In this document: positions 37,898 to 48,900 of the stretch, in pieces | Position numbering within the stretch: position 1 is the stretch's first letter | Layout of the letters: each line of letters opens with the position of its first letter | Assembly (NCBI GenBank): GCA_963788975.1 | Contig: CAWBIJ010000004.1 | Location: forward strand, 1,550,001 to 1,614,000 | Length of the DNA stretch: 64,000 nt | Reading direction: 5' to 3' | Source of the DNA: VRUE01 sp963788975 | Lineage (GTDB): Bacteria > Actinomycetota > Thermoleophilia > Solirubrobacterales > 70-9 | Position numbers and translations under genes: made by a program | The notes under the pieces: model-generated | What the model saw: the letters and a program-made list of their open reading frames with translations, nothing else | Database searches by the model: none | What the model was told of the DNA's origin: nothing

Positions 37898-39826
37898 CTA
37901 CGCCGCCGCGGTCTGCGGCGCTAGAGCGGGCAGCGGCAGCACGATCGACTCGGCCTCGCCGGCCGGCAGCGCTGGGCGGTGGCCGCGCAGGCGCTCGTGG
38001 TTGCAGACCACGTAGCACCACTCCATCAGGCGCATCCGAGAGTTCGGGTCGATGTCGAGGATCGTTGCCCCGACCAGGTGGCGGCCGTCGCTCTCGCGGC
38101 AAGAGCGCACTTCGACCTGGGCGGTGACCTCGTGCGTGTCTCCCGCGGCGTCCGCCAGCGTGAGCAGCACCGCGGGGCGGGCACCGATCTCCAGCGGCGC
38201 GTCGAGGACCAAGCCGACGCCGGAGGCGCTCGCGTCGACTAGCCGTCCACCGACGTGGCCGTCCTGCCAGAAGCAGTGGGCAGGGGCCTCGCCCTCGAAG
38301 CGATAGACGAGGCGGCGCTGGCGGCGCCGGCCGACCGCGAGCAGGGTGCGGAGGATGCGGCGCAGCTCGATCAGGCCGAGCAGCGGCACGACCGCCATCG
38401 CGATCCCCGGCAGGTCGGGGAGCGGCCCGACTCCGGCGAGGTCGAGCAAGCGCAGCGCCGTGCCGCCGGCGACGATCGCGGCGCAGGCGATGACGAAGCG
38501 CAGCTTGCGCACGGCGTCGAGGCCGCCGCTGTCGGCGCCCTGCTTCGGCGTCACCTTGAAGGCGGTGCGGCCGGGGCGGAAGATGCAGCGCAGCGCCCGC
38601 GTGTAGATCTCCATCGTCAAGAGCTCGTAGTGGGCGGTCTCGCCGATCTTCATGTAGCCGCGGGCCAGGGCGGAGCCGGCGGTGAGGTTGAGCGTCACTG
38701 CTGGCACCCATAGCACCGCCAGCGCCACCGCGTCGACCTTCATCGGCAGCTCGCCGGTCCACAGCACCACACCGAGAGTAAGCAGCAGGAGCAGCCGCAT
38801 CGGCGGTGCCAGGTAGGCGGCAAGGCTGGCGAAATAGGAGAGGCGCTGCAGCGGGCTCAGCTCGTTGGCGCGCAGGGGGGACTCGGGCAGGGTGAAGACG
38901 GCGAGGTTGCCACGCGCCCAGCGGTCGCGCTGCAGCAGATAGCCGTCGAGGTCGTGCGGGGCGAGGCCCTGGACGAGGACCTCGTCGTGGTAGCGGCTGG
39001 TCCAGCCGTGCCGCTGCAGGCGGATCGTCGTATGGAAGTCCTCGGCGATCGTCTCGGTGGCGACGCCGCCGATCTCGAGCAGCGCCTGGCGTCGCATCAG
39101 CGCCGCCGAGCCGCACCAGTAGGCGGCGCCGTGGCGGTCCTTGCCCGGGCAGACGACGCGGTAGAAGAGCGACTGCTCGTGGCGGCCGACCGCGTAGTGC
39201 TGGGCCGAGTCGTGGTTGAAGTAGTCGTGCGGGCTCTGCACCAGCGACATCCGCTCGTCGTCGAAGTAGCCGACCATGGCGTCAAGCGCGTCCGGCATCG
39301 GCACGTGGTCGGCGTCGAGCATCAGCACCAGCTCGCCGTCGGTGCGGGGGAGCGCCGCGTTGATGTTGCCCGCCTTGGCGTGGGAGTTGTCGGGCCGGGT
39401 CAGGTAGCGCGCGCCGGCCAGCTCGGCAAGCTCGCGCATCTCCGGCCGCCGCCCGTCGTCGAGCAGGTAGGTGGTGTGGGGATAGGTGAGAGCACGGCAG
39501 CCGGCCAGCGTCGCTGCGACCACCTCGCTCGGCTCGTTGTAGGTGCAGACGTATACGTCGACCGAGCGACCCGGCGTGGCCGGCGGTCGCGCCGCGACCG
39601 GCCGCGACCAGGAGAACCAGGTCAGCGTGCCCAGCGCCCATAGCCCGTAGATCTCGGTCATGAGTAGCATCCCGAAAGCGAGCGGATTCGCCCCCTGCCC
39701 GCTCCAGCCGACTCGCCAAGTCAGGTAGCCGACGCCCCAGACCAGCGCCGCGACCGCCAGCGTCCGCAGCAGCATGGGGTGGCGGTCGAAGAACCGCCCC
39801 AGCGGTGTCTGCTCGCCGCTCTGCAT
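37898..39826 (-). CDS. GT2 family glycosyltransferase with C-terminal PilZ domain (cellulose-synthase-like)
   Basis: 642 residues from ATG 39826. Two N-terminal TM helices, then a GT-A domain with DVYVCTYNEPSEV, LLDDGRRPEMRELA, LMLDADHVPMPDALD (DxD), ETIAEDFHTTIRLQRHGW (TED-like base) and LQRDRWARGNLAV (Q..RW), the four processive beta-glycosyltransferase motifs. Several TM helices follow, and the C-terminus (about 510-600) reads RRQRRLVYRFEGEA and VDASASGVGLVLD, the RxxxR and D/NxSxxG c-di-GMP signature. So polymer synthesis and export controlled by c-di-GMP is likely. The sugar polymer is unknown. Confidence 0.88.
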   Translation of the reverse strand: MQSGEQTPLGRFFDRHPMLLRTLAVAALVWGVGYLTWRVGWSGQGANPLAFGMLLMTEIYGLWALGTLTWFSWSRPVAARPPATPGRSVDVYVCTYNEPSEVVAATLAGCRALTYPHTTYLLDDGRRPEMRELAELAGARYLTRPDNSHAKAGNINAALPRTDGELVLMLDADHVPMPDALDAMVGYFDDERMSLVQSPHDYFNHDSAQHYAVGRHEQSLFYRVVCPGKDRHGAAYWCGSAALMRRQALLEIGGVATETIAEDFHTTIRLQRHGWTSRYHDEVLVQGLAPHDLDGYLLQRDRWARGNLAVFTLPESPLRANELSPLQRLSYFASLAAYLAPPMRLLLLLTLGVVLWTGELPMKVDAVALAVLWVPAVTLNLTAGSALARGYMKIGETAHYELLTMEIYTRALRCIFRPGRTAFKVTPKQGADSGGLDAVRKLRFVIACAAIVAGGTALRLLDLAGVGPLPDLPGIAMAVVPLLGLIELRRILRTLLAVGRRRQRRLVYRFEGEAPAHCFWQDGHVGGRLVDASASGVGLVLDAPLEIGARPAVLLTLADAAGDTHEVTAQVEVRSCRESDGRHLVGATILDIDPNSRMRLMEWCYVVCNHERLRGHRPALPAGEAESIVLPLPALAPQTAAA

Positions 39827-39937
39827 GCGACTAGATCGGCGCAGTCAGGTTCGTGCTTGAGTCCTGGGAAACGCGCGGGTCCGTCAACCGCCGGTCCAAT
39901 CGGGCGTGCCGGGCATCTCGCTCTAGAATCGACCGCC

Positions 39938-41083
39938 GTGGAGCGTGAGCAGGTCGTAGTCGTCGGCGCCGGCCCGGCCGGGCTCGCGGCCGCGGCGATG
40001 CTCGAGCGGCGGGGCGTCAGCCCGCTGGTGCTGGAGCGCACCGACGAGGTCGGATCGAGCTGGCGCTCGCGATACGACAGCCTCCGTCTCAACACGCCCC
40101 GGCTCACTTCGACCCTGCCGGGATACCGGATGCCCCGCCGTTATGGACGCTGGCCAACCCGCGACGACATGGTCGAGTATCTGGAGGAGTACGCCTGCCG
40201 GCACCGGCTCCGCATCCAGTTCGGGACCGAGCTGAATCGGATCGAACGAGGGGAAAGCGACCAGGGCGCTTCCCGCTGGCTGCTCGACACCTCCAGCGGC
40301 GAGATCGCCACCGGCTTCGTGGTGCTCGCCACCGGCCACGACGCCGAGCCGAAGCTGCCGGACTGGCCAGGGCTGGAGGGGTTCACCGGCGAGCTGATCC
40401 ACTCCTCCGCCTACAGGAACCCCGAGCCGTTCAGAGGCAAGGACGTGCTCGTCGTCTCGGCGAGGAACACCGGCTCCGAGATCGCCTATGAGCTGGCGAC
40501 GGCCGGTGGCTGCCGAGTCTGGACCTCGATGCGAACGCCGCCGAGCGTCTTCCCCCGCGAGTGGCTCGGATACCCGCTCAACTACTCGACCGTGCTGATG
40601 GAGACGCTGCCGAACGCGGTGCTCGACCGGGTCGGCTTCCTCATGCAGAGGCTGATCTATGGGGACCTCGCCAAGCACGGGATCCCGCGAGCGCCGCTCG
40701 GAGTTCAGAGCTCCACCAAGCAGCGGCACGTCTCGGCCCTGATCGACGCCGGTTTCGTCGAGGCTCTCGAGCAGGGCAAGCTGGAGCTGGTGAGCGCGGT
40801 CGAGCGCTTCGAGGGTTCCGAGGTGGTGCTCGCCGACGGAGAGCGCCTGCGGCCCCAGGCGGTGATCGCCGCCACCGGCTACGAGCGCAACCTGCCGCGC
40901 GTAATCGGCCACCTCGGCATCCTCGGCGAGCACGGCGTGGCGACCCTGGACGGGAAGCAGGTCCGCGGCGAGCACCCGGCGGCGCCCGGCCTCTTCTTCA
41001 CCGGCTACTACGCCAGCAGCGCCGGCCAGCTCCGCTTCATGCGCATCGACGGGCGCCGCATCGCCCGCCAGCTCGCCCCCTAG
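39938..41083 (+). CDS. Flavin-containing monooxygenase-like oxidoreductase
   Basis: 381 residues from a GTG at 39938. VVVVGAGPAGLAAAAMLERRG is the FAD GxGxxG motif, followed by EVGSSWRSRYDSLRLNTPR and FVVLATGHDAEPKLPDWPG, typical of class B flavin monooxygenases. The NADPH-binding site normally reads VVGAGNSGxE; here it is VVSARNTGSE, so the second dinucleotide motif lacks the first two glycines. VIAATGYERNLP and PGLFFTGYYASSAGQL are the expected C-terminal motifs. Substrate unknown; coenzyme use may be altered. Confidence 0.85.
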   Translation: MEREQVVVVGAGPAGLAAAAMLERRGVSPLVLERTDEVGSSWRSRYDSLRLNTPRLTSTLPGYRMPRRYGRWPTRDDMVEYLEEYACRHRLRIQFGTELNRIERGESDQGASRWLLDTSSGEIATGFVVLATGHDAEPKLPDWPGLEGFTGELIHSSAYRNPEPFRGKDVLVVSARNTGSEIAYELATAGGCRVWTSMRTPPSVFPREWLGYPLNYSTVLMETLPNAVLDRVGFLMQRLIYGDLAKHGIPRAPLGVQSSTKQRHVSALIDAGFVEALEQGKLELVSAVERFEGSEVVLADGERLRPQAVIAATGYERNLPRVIGHLGILGEHGVATLDGKQVRGEHPAAPGLFFTGYYASSAGQLRFMRIDGRRIARQLAP

Positions 41084-41105
41084 AATCCTCTCTCCTGACA
41101 GTCCC

Positions 41106-41192
41106 GGAGGGGTGCCGGAGTGGTTGAACGGGGCAGTCTCGAAAACTGTTGGCGTCGCAAGGCGCTCGTGGGTTCGAATCCCACCCCCTCCG
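41106..41192 (+). tRNA. tRNA-Ser(CGA)
   Basis: Acceptor GGAGGGG/CCCCTCC, anticodon stem-loop CAGTCT-CGA-AAACTG with anticodon CGA, long variable arm (GGCGTCGCAAGGCGCTC) and T-arm GTGGGTTCGAATCCCAC. CCA is not encoded. Structure is complete. Confidence 0.93.
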
Positions 41193-41269
41193 CCTTTTCT
41201 TGCTCCTCGCAGTTTCTGTTCTAACCGCGCCTGGCGAAGGCGCGTGCGTGCGTATATCGCTTTCGTTCC

Positions 41270-41299
41270 TTGACAAAGCCGAACTCGTATGTTTATCTT
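41270..41299 (+). promoter_or_regulatory. Sigma70-type promoter
   Basis: TTGACA at 41270-41275 and TATCTT at 41294-41299 are separated by 18 bases. This is the clearest housekeeping promoter in the window and lies 100 bases before the collagen-like gene, leaving a leader of about 90 bases. Confidence 0.65.
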
Positions 41300-41399
41300 G
41301 GCGCTGTCGCTTTAGGAACCCGAGCGTTAGGACAGGGAACCTGCTCGTTTTCCAGCGGCCAGGGACAACAAACAGGGACCACAGGGACAGGAGAGTTCA

Positions 41400-42257
41400 A
41401 TGTTCTCGACGCTGCGCAACCGCTTCGGCATCCCGGGAGTCATCTCGGTCATCGCCCTCGTCTTCGCCATGTTCGGTGGCGCCTACGCCGCCAGCAACTC
41501 AGACGACGGCAGCGGCGCCACTGCCTCGGCCAAGAAATCCACCAAAGGCCCACGCGGTCCCAGGGGTCCCAAAGGCGCGACGGGAGCAGCAGGTCCCGCC
41601 GGTCCTGCCGGAGCACCGGGCGCCAAGGGCGACGCTGGAGCACCGGGCGCCGCTGGCGAGAAAGGGGCAGTAGGTGCCGACGGAGCTGACGGCGCCGACG
41701 GCAAGACGGTCCTCAGCGGAACCGCTACCCCGAACGCCGCGACTGGCACGATCGGTGATTTCTACATCGAGACCGACGTCAACAAAATGTACGGCCCCAA
41801 GGCTGCGTTCGGCCCCAACGGTGGCTGGGGAATCGGTACCGACCTCAAAGGCGAAGAAGGCTCGCCCTGGACCGAATTCGGCATCCTGCCCTCGGGCCAG
41901 ACAGAGACCGGGACTTACGTGGTGTCCACCAATCCCGTGCTCTTCGAAGAAAGTTTCTTCACTAGTGCCCCAATCTCATTCCCCATTCCGGTCGAACCCG
42001 CACCCACCGGAGTTTTCGTGGAACTAGAAGAAGACAAATCCGCTGACGGTTGTCCTGGGTTCAGCCCCTCTGGTACTCCACTGGCAGACCCAGGCACCCT
42101 TTGCGTGTATCGGAAAGCAAAACTTCAGTCCACGAGTGGTTCTATAGCACCGCCTTCAACCGCTGGCACGGTCGTAACCTTTGAATGTAAAGGCTTCTTC
42201 GAAGCAGAATTCGCACCTTGCCTCAATCGAGGGGTTTGGGCAGTAACCGCCGAATAA
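41400..42257 (+). CDS. Secreted collagen-like protein
   Basis: 285 residues. A signal or anchor segment (GIPGVISVIALVFAMFGGAYA) is followed by a collagen-like Gly-X-Y region (about residues 48-100: GPRGPRGPKGATGAAGP, GAKGDAGAPGAAGEKG and so on) and a C-terminal globular domain (KTVLSGTATPNAATGTIGDFYIET...) with four cysteines, ending FECKGFFEAEFAPC. The C-terminal part is a bacterial trimerisation-like domain. Bacterial collagen-like proteins form triple-helical surface fibres. First of four large exported proteins in a row; it has its own promoter. Confidence 0.85.
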   Translation: MFSTLRNRFGIPGVISVIALVFAMFGGAYAASNSDDGSGATASAKKSTKGPRGPRGPKGATGAAGPAGPAGAPGAKGDAGAPGAAGEKGAVGADGADGADGKTVLSGTATPNAATGTIGDFYIETDVNKMYGPKAAFGPNGGWGIGTDLKGEEGSPWTEFGILPSGQTETGTYVVSTNPVLFEESFFTSAPISFPIPVEPAPTGVFVELEEDKSADGCPGFSPSGTPLADPGTLCVYRKAKLQSTSGSIAPPSTAGTVVTFECKGFFEAEFAPCLNRGVWAVTAE

Positions 42258-42366
42258 GAGAACCGGAAGGCAATCCTTGTGGCGCACATCATGCACACCT
42301 GGGATGGCTCAGCTAGCCGTTTCAGGTGTGACCAAGCTGCGAAAGCAACGAACGTGAGAGGGAGCA

Positions 42367-45300
42367 ATGAGTAAAGCCCGCTGCGTCAATGGTTTGCGTG
42401 TTCTGGGGTCCACCTTGGCAGTGCTCCTTGCGTCCCTGCTTCTCTTTGCGACTTCGGCTTCGGCCCTCGTTACCCGGTCACAGATTGCGGCCTTTGGTGA
42501 GGATGGCACCGCTGCCACGACCTTTTCCACCGAAAAGCCAAAAATAGCCTTTAGGCAAGCAACTCGGGAGCTATTTGTTTTCGATGATGTGTCTAAGGCA
42601 ATAAGCAAGTTCGATGTTTCTTCTCCGCCTGCGTTTTTGCCCGTGGGCGAATCCATTTCGCTTCCTGATGTGCCCATGTCTAATACAGGGCTCGCTGTCG
42701 ATAACACCGCTCTTTCTTCTACTGGGAACGTATATTTTTCGGCTTCAGGTGGTAGCCCGGAAGACCCTCACCTCGTCTATGGCTTTGATTCTGCCGGAGT
42801 CCCTCTAGGCGGCAATTTCCCTATCGATCCCACCGTCACTCCTGGTGCTCCAGTCGTTTCGTCCACACCAACTCTCTGTGGGCTTGCCGTAGATTCCTTG
42901 GGAAATCTCTTCGTTACCACTTTCGGAACTCGCATTCTCAAGTACAACGCCGCAGGCATATTTCAATCTACCGTTGATACATCTGCGCAGGCGGGCGAAT
43001 CGAATAGTCCCCCTCTGTCGCCCTGCAGCATCTCATTTGATTCAAACGACAACCTTTATGCTACTCATGGGAATTACAGAGGAAATACTTGGAAGTATGA
43101 TGCCGCTAGCAACTACACTGTGGCGACGAAAGTTGACTTGACGGGACGTCGCAACGCAGTCAATGGCCTTACCGATCATGTCTTCATTAGTGATCCAGGT
43201 GAAGCCTTCAAAGTCACTCAGGCCACTATTAGGGAGTACGATTCCGTCGGTAACTTTTCGGCTGAGTTCGCTACTATGGCTTCGCCGGACGGATTCACGG
43301 GGATTGGTGGAATTGCACCAGACGCTTCAAACGACCACGTATTCGTCTTCGATGAAGTAAGCGATCAGATCCGGGTCTTCGGACCACTCTTGACGCTTCC
43401 TGACACAATCGTCGACCCGGTCTCATCCCTGACCAACACCTCTGCAACCTTCAACGGCACGATCAACCCGCGCGGCATCGCGCTCACCGACTGTCGCTTC
43501 GAGTACGTGACCGAGATCGCCTTCGGCGACGAAGGCTTCTTCGATCTCTCCTCAGGAGGTTCGGAGCCGTGTGCCCCCGCCTTCGGCTCGATTCCCGTCG
43601 ATGAAAGCTTTCACGCCGTCAGTGCCTCGGTCAGTGGTCTGACCAGGAACACGGCCTACCGCTTCCGTCTCGTGGGAGCCAACGCGGATGGCTCTAACGC
43701 CGGCCCGAGTGGCAGCTTCACCACCCCAGGCCCACCGGTCGTCGAGACCACCGGCTCGCCGGTGCGCACGGCTACCACCGCCCGGCTCGACTCCCGCGTC
43801 AACCCCAGCAATGAGCCCGCCACTTACTACTTCGAGTACGGCGACCAGGGCCCCTGCGACTCGAATCCCTGCACGGCGACAGAACCTCAGGCGATGGACT
43901 CCGGCAACGAAACCAAGCTGGTCTCCCAGCAGCTGGAGGGCCTCCAGCCCGACACCACCTACCACTACCGCGTGGTCGCCGATAACGGGAACCCCGAATC
44001 GCCCTCCTTCGGCGAGGACGAAACCTTCGCCACGTTTGCCTCCGATGAGCCGCTCTCCCACGGCAGCCTCCCTGGCCCGCCCGGCTCCGATCGCGCCTGG
44101 GAGCAGGTCAACTCGCCAAATACTGGCGGCAACCCGATCGTCGACGCGCGCTTCATCTCCGATGGGGGAGACCGCGCCGTCTATGAGGTCGCTGGCGGCA
44201 CGCCTCTCTCAGAGAGCGGCAACCTGCAAACCCCGCTCTTCGCCGAACGCACACCAACGGGCTGGCAGACGAAGAGGGTCTTCCCCAACCGCCAGCTGGC
44301 GCCGGAGAACCTCTGGTTTCCGCCGGGCGGTCGCGACGATCTCTCAGCCTTCGTCGCGCCGAACTTCCCCTCGACAGAAGCTGGGACCTTCGGTATCTGG
44401 AAGATGGGTCCAGACACCCCAGCGACGAAGCTCTACGGTGGCCCCATCTCGCACTGGGCACGTGTCCTGATGACCTCCGACGACGGGTCGCGTGTCGTTC
44501 TTGACGCTCAGCGGCTCACCCGACCCGGAGCATCCAGTGCCCCCCTCAAGGGCAAACCTCTACGACATCAGCTCCGGGCAGCCCAAGTTGATCAGCCTGC
44601 TTCCCGATGGGTCAGTGTTCGCCTGCGGGGCGATGGAAAGCCCGATCGGAAGAATACCGCGCTCTCCCCACTGGCTCTCCGCCGACGGCTCCCTAGCCTT
44701 CTTTCCCAACGACTGCGGCGGCCCCAAGATCATCTACATGCGCGACATTGGGGCCGAGGTGACGAGAGCGATCTCAAAAGGCCCCTGCGATGCGCATTTC
44801 ATCAAGGCGACCCCCGGCGCCGCCTTTTTCTTCACGCGGGGCGATCTCGTCGCTGAGGACGAGAGCCCGAATGACTGCAGCGATCAAAACGCGGGAGACG
44901 TCTATCGCTACGACACCGAGAGCGGCGCCCTCGAGTGCATCACCTGCGTGAGCGAGCATCTCTCCGCCGCGGTGAGCTTTACCATCAATCCGAGTTTCAT
45001 CAGCCAGGATATCGGCGTCGCAGGGGACGGCTCGCGTGTCTACTTCCGCTCCCGCAACCGCCTCCTCCCCGGCGCCGTCGCCAGCGGCGGCACCTACCGC
45101 GTTGAGGTCGCCAGCGGCGATCTCGCCTACGTCGGCTATTTGGGGGAAGGGAATTTTTTCGTCGGCGACAACGAATGGAGCGCCGTCAGCCCCGACGGCA
45201 CGGTCGTCCTTCTCCGGTCAGCAAACCCCAGCCTCGATGCTCTGGGCGGGCAGCGCAACGGCTCCACCGCTCAGCTCTACCGCTACGACGACCGGGATCG

Positions 45301-45955
45301 TTCTCTGGTCTGCGTCTCCTGCCCGGCGGATGGGTCGCTGCCCAAGGGCGAAGTTAACTTCGCCTCGGCACGGGCTGAGGGTCCGGGGGCGAACACCGGG
45401 CCGCTCAGCGAAGACGGCAAACATGTCGTCTTCGCCACGCCGACCCCGCTTGCCTCGGCCGATCAGAACACAGCTGCCACCGGCAAGGACCCGAAGTCCG
45501 GCATCGATGTCTATGAGTGGCGCCAGGGTCGCCTATTCCTGATCAGCGACGGTCTCACCAACTGGCCGATAAACGCCGGCGGCGGTGTGCAGGCCCCCCA
45601 GGTCGCTGGCATCACGCCAGACGGCCGTGACGTCTTCTTCACCGCCGCCGCCCAGTACACCCCGGACGCCCAAGACGCCTACAAGCGCCTCTATGACGCC
45701 CGCATCGGCGGCGGCTTCGAGTTCCCGCCGCCACCCAAGCCCTGCCCGCTGGAGATCTGCCAGGGCACCCCGAAGGGAGCGCCGGCGGACCTGCCCCCGG
45801 GCACCTCGGCCTTCCAGGGTCCGGGCTTCAAGCCGACACTGCCTCGCTGCCGCAAGCCCAAGGTGCGCCGCAAGGGCCGCTGCGTCGCCAAACGGCAGAG
45901 GCAGGCCAAATCCAGACAGCGAACCGCCAACCCGAAGCGGAGGGCCTCCCGATGA
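42367..45955 (+). CDS. Large secreted beta-propeller/fibronectin-like protein (one frameshift)
   Basis: About 1,195 residues when a break near 44530 is bridged. A signal peptide (GSTLAVLLASLLLFATSASA) leads to an NHL-like propeller (about residues 35-340: GLAVDSLGNLFVTTFGTRILKY, YDSVGNFSAEFA). Next come two fibronectin-III-like repeats (VSSLTNTSATFNGTINPRG; RTATTARLDSRVNPSNEPATYYFEYG), then PD40-like blades (WSAVSPDGTVVLLRS). The tail is basic (KRRASR). The N-terminal propeller is noticeably AT-rich with codons rare elsewhere, and the change to GC-rich sequence occurs near 43400, at the propeller/fibronectin boundary. It suggests a chimeric gene. It overlaps the next gene by ATGA. Confidence 0.75.
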
Positions 45956-48900
45956 GATTGCGACGCTCGGCCTCAGCTTTGGTTCTCTGCTGCCTGGGTT
46001 TGCTCGGCGCCGCCACTCCCGCCGCCGCGGCGCCGGTCTGGAACCTCGATCTTCACCACAACCAGACTCACTTCCCGCCGGGTGGCAAAGGCACCTACTG
46101 GTTCGACGTCAACAACGTCGGCAATGAGGACACCTCCGGCACGATCACGCTCAAAGTCACCCTGCCGCCGGGGATAACCCGCGAGTCGGTGACGCACGGC
46201 GTCGACGTAACTATCGAACCCCCGACAGTTTGGAGCTGTCCCGGCAAAGCCGGCGCCAGCTCTATCACCTGCACCAGCTCCAGCGTGATTCCACGCCACC
46301 ACCTCAGCCGCACCCTCGTCCTCAACGTCGACGTCGCTCCCGACGCCGAAGGCAGCTCGCTGGCGATCGCCGAAATCAAAGGCGGCGGCGCGGCGGAAGC
46401 GCTGACGGTGGTCGAGCCCACGCAGGTGAGCCCGACACCTGCGAGCTTCGGCGTCCTCGCCGAAAGCGTCATGCCGGACTTCTTCCAGAAGGACGGCCTC
46501 ACGCCAGAACGCGAAGCCGGCGCCCATCCGGATCTCCTGGCCTTCCCATTCGATTTCAACTCGATCGAACTGCGACCGGAATTGCCGGTAGAGGCGGAAA
46601 GCATCCGTAACATCCAGGTCGACCTGCCGCCGGGTTTCCTCGGCAACCCCACAGCGGTCGGCGAGTGCACCCAGGCGGAGTTCACCATCGCTGCCTGCCC
46701 GCGCTCGAGCCAGGTCGGCAGGGAGGACCTGACTCTCTTCCCGCTCTCCGGCGGTGCGGGCGAATACTTCGTGGTTAGCGCGCCCGTCTTCAACCTCCTC
46801 CACCCTCGTGGCACGATCGCCGACCTCGGCTTCCAGTTCGCCGGCAACCCGGTTCACATCAAAGCCTCGCTCAACCCCGCAAACCGCTATGCGATCGCCT
46901 CGACCGTCGCCGACATCAACGAATCGCTGCCTCCCTACAACCAGAAGCTGACGCTGTGGGGGGTGCCGGCGGACAGCGATCATGATTTCGAGCGCTGTGG
47001 AGTCATTCGCGACACCAGCGTCAAATGCCCCACCGACGCCCCCGTCCGCCCCTTCCTCTCCCTGCCCTCCCAGTGCGACGAAGACAACGCCTTCCGCCTG
47101 CACCACTACGACTCCTGGCAGAACACGGGGGTCTACGGCCCCGACATCGAGTACACGATGCCGGGCCGGATCACCGATTGCGACCTGCCCCGCTTCGACC
47201 CCTCGGTCGAGATCGAACCGACCGGCAAGCAGGCCAACACGCCGACCGGCCTCGACGTCCACATCAAAGTCGCCCAGAATGAAAACCCAAACGCCCTGGC
47301 GACCCCGCCGGTGAAGCGCACGGTGGTCACCCTGCCGGAGGGAATGAGCTTCTCGCCCTCCTTCGCCGACGGCCTCCAAAGCTGCACCCCCGCCCAGATC
47401 GGCCTCTTCACCAACAGCCCGGTCAAATGCCCAGACGCCTCGAGGATCGGCGAGGTCGAGCTCCACACCCCGCTGCTGCCCAAATCTGCGGAGGGCTCGA
47501 TGTACCTGGCATCCCAGAAAGACAACCCCTTCAACTCGACCTTCGCCCTCTACATGGCGATCGAAGACACCGAAGAAAGAGGCGCCCTGGTCAAGATCCC
47601 GGGACGGATCGACGTCCATCCCGTCACCGGGCAGATCACCACGAGCTTCGACGACCTGCCGCAGTTCCCCTTCGATGACTTCACGCTGAAGTTCCGCTCG
47701 GGCCCGAGAGCTCCCCTGGTCAGCCCGCCGGCCTGCGGCAGCCACAAAATAGAGGTCGAAGTCGCCTCCTACGCGCAGCCGACCAAAGCGATCGATGCCT
47801 CCAACACCTACCAGGTCTCAGAAGGCCCGGGCGGCACTCCCTGCCCACCCGGTTCAGCCGGAAGGCCCTTCTCCCCGGAGTTCTCCGGCGGCACCCTCAA
47901 CCCGGTAGCCGGCTCCTACTCGACCTTCCTCTTCCGCCTCTCCAGGGAGGACACAGAACAGGAGCTCTCCCAGGTCACCACGGTCCTGCCCCAGGGCCTG
48001 GTCGCCAAGATCGCCGGCATCCCCTTCTGCCCCGAGGCGGCGATCGCCTCGATCTCAAAAGCCGAGGGAGCGGGCAAGGGCGAGCTCAGCAACCCCGCCT
48101 GCCCAGCTGCCTCTCAGATCGGCTCGATCTCAGCAGGACTGGGAGCGGGGCCAGGGCCCAACTACTTCGACGGCAAGGTCTACCTCGCCGGCCCATACAA
48201 GGGCGCTCCCCTCAGCCTCGCAGTCGTAGCCCCAGGCATCGCCGGCCCCTTCGACCTCGGAAACGTGGTGGTCAGGGCTGCGGTCCAGGTCAGCCCCGAG
48301 ACCACCCAGGTAACGGCTGTCTCCGACCCCTTCCCGACGATCCTCCACGGGGTGATCCTCAGGGTCAGGGACGTGAGATTGAAAGTAGATCGCCCCCAGA
48401 CCACGCTCAACCCGACTGGCTGCTCGCCCAAGTCGGTCGGCGGGCAGATCTCAGGCGTCGGCGGCAGCCTGCAGAGCACAGCAGACGATTCCCTCTTCAA
48501 CACCTCGGTCCCCTTCCAGGTCGGTAGCTGCGAGGCACTCGCCTTCAAGCCCAAGCTCGCCTTCCGCCTCTTCGGCGGGACCAAACGAGGCGGCCACCCG
48601 AAGTTCAGGGCCATCTTGAAGATGCCCGAAGGAGGAGCAAACATCTCGAGCGCCTCAGTCGCCCTACCTCGTTCTGAGTTCCTCGACCAGGGCCACATCG
48701 GCACCGTCTGCACCAGGGTGCAGTTCAAAGCCGACGCCTGCCCGGCGGCCTCGATCTACGGAGCGGCAGAAGCTAAGACACCACTCCTCGACGAGCCACT
48801 CAAAGGCCTCGTCTACCTGCGCTCCTCCGATAACCCGCTACCCGACCTGGTTGCAGCACTCAGGGGCACGATCGACTTCAACCTCGTCGGCCGCGTCGAC

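Noticed and set aside
41540..41700. CRISPR-like repetition
   Set aside because: The regular repeat is the Gly-X-Y collagen coding region, not spaced direct repeats. No CRISPR array or cas gene is present in the window.
45973..47745. 590-residue minus-strand frame
   Set aside because: Complement of the large secreted protein; lacks domains and a plausible start site.
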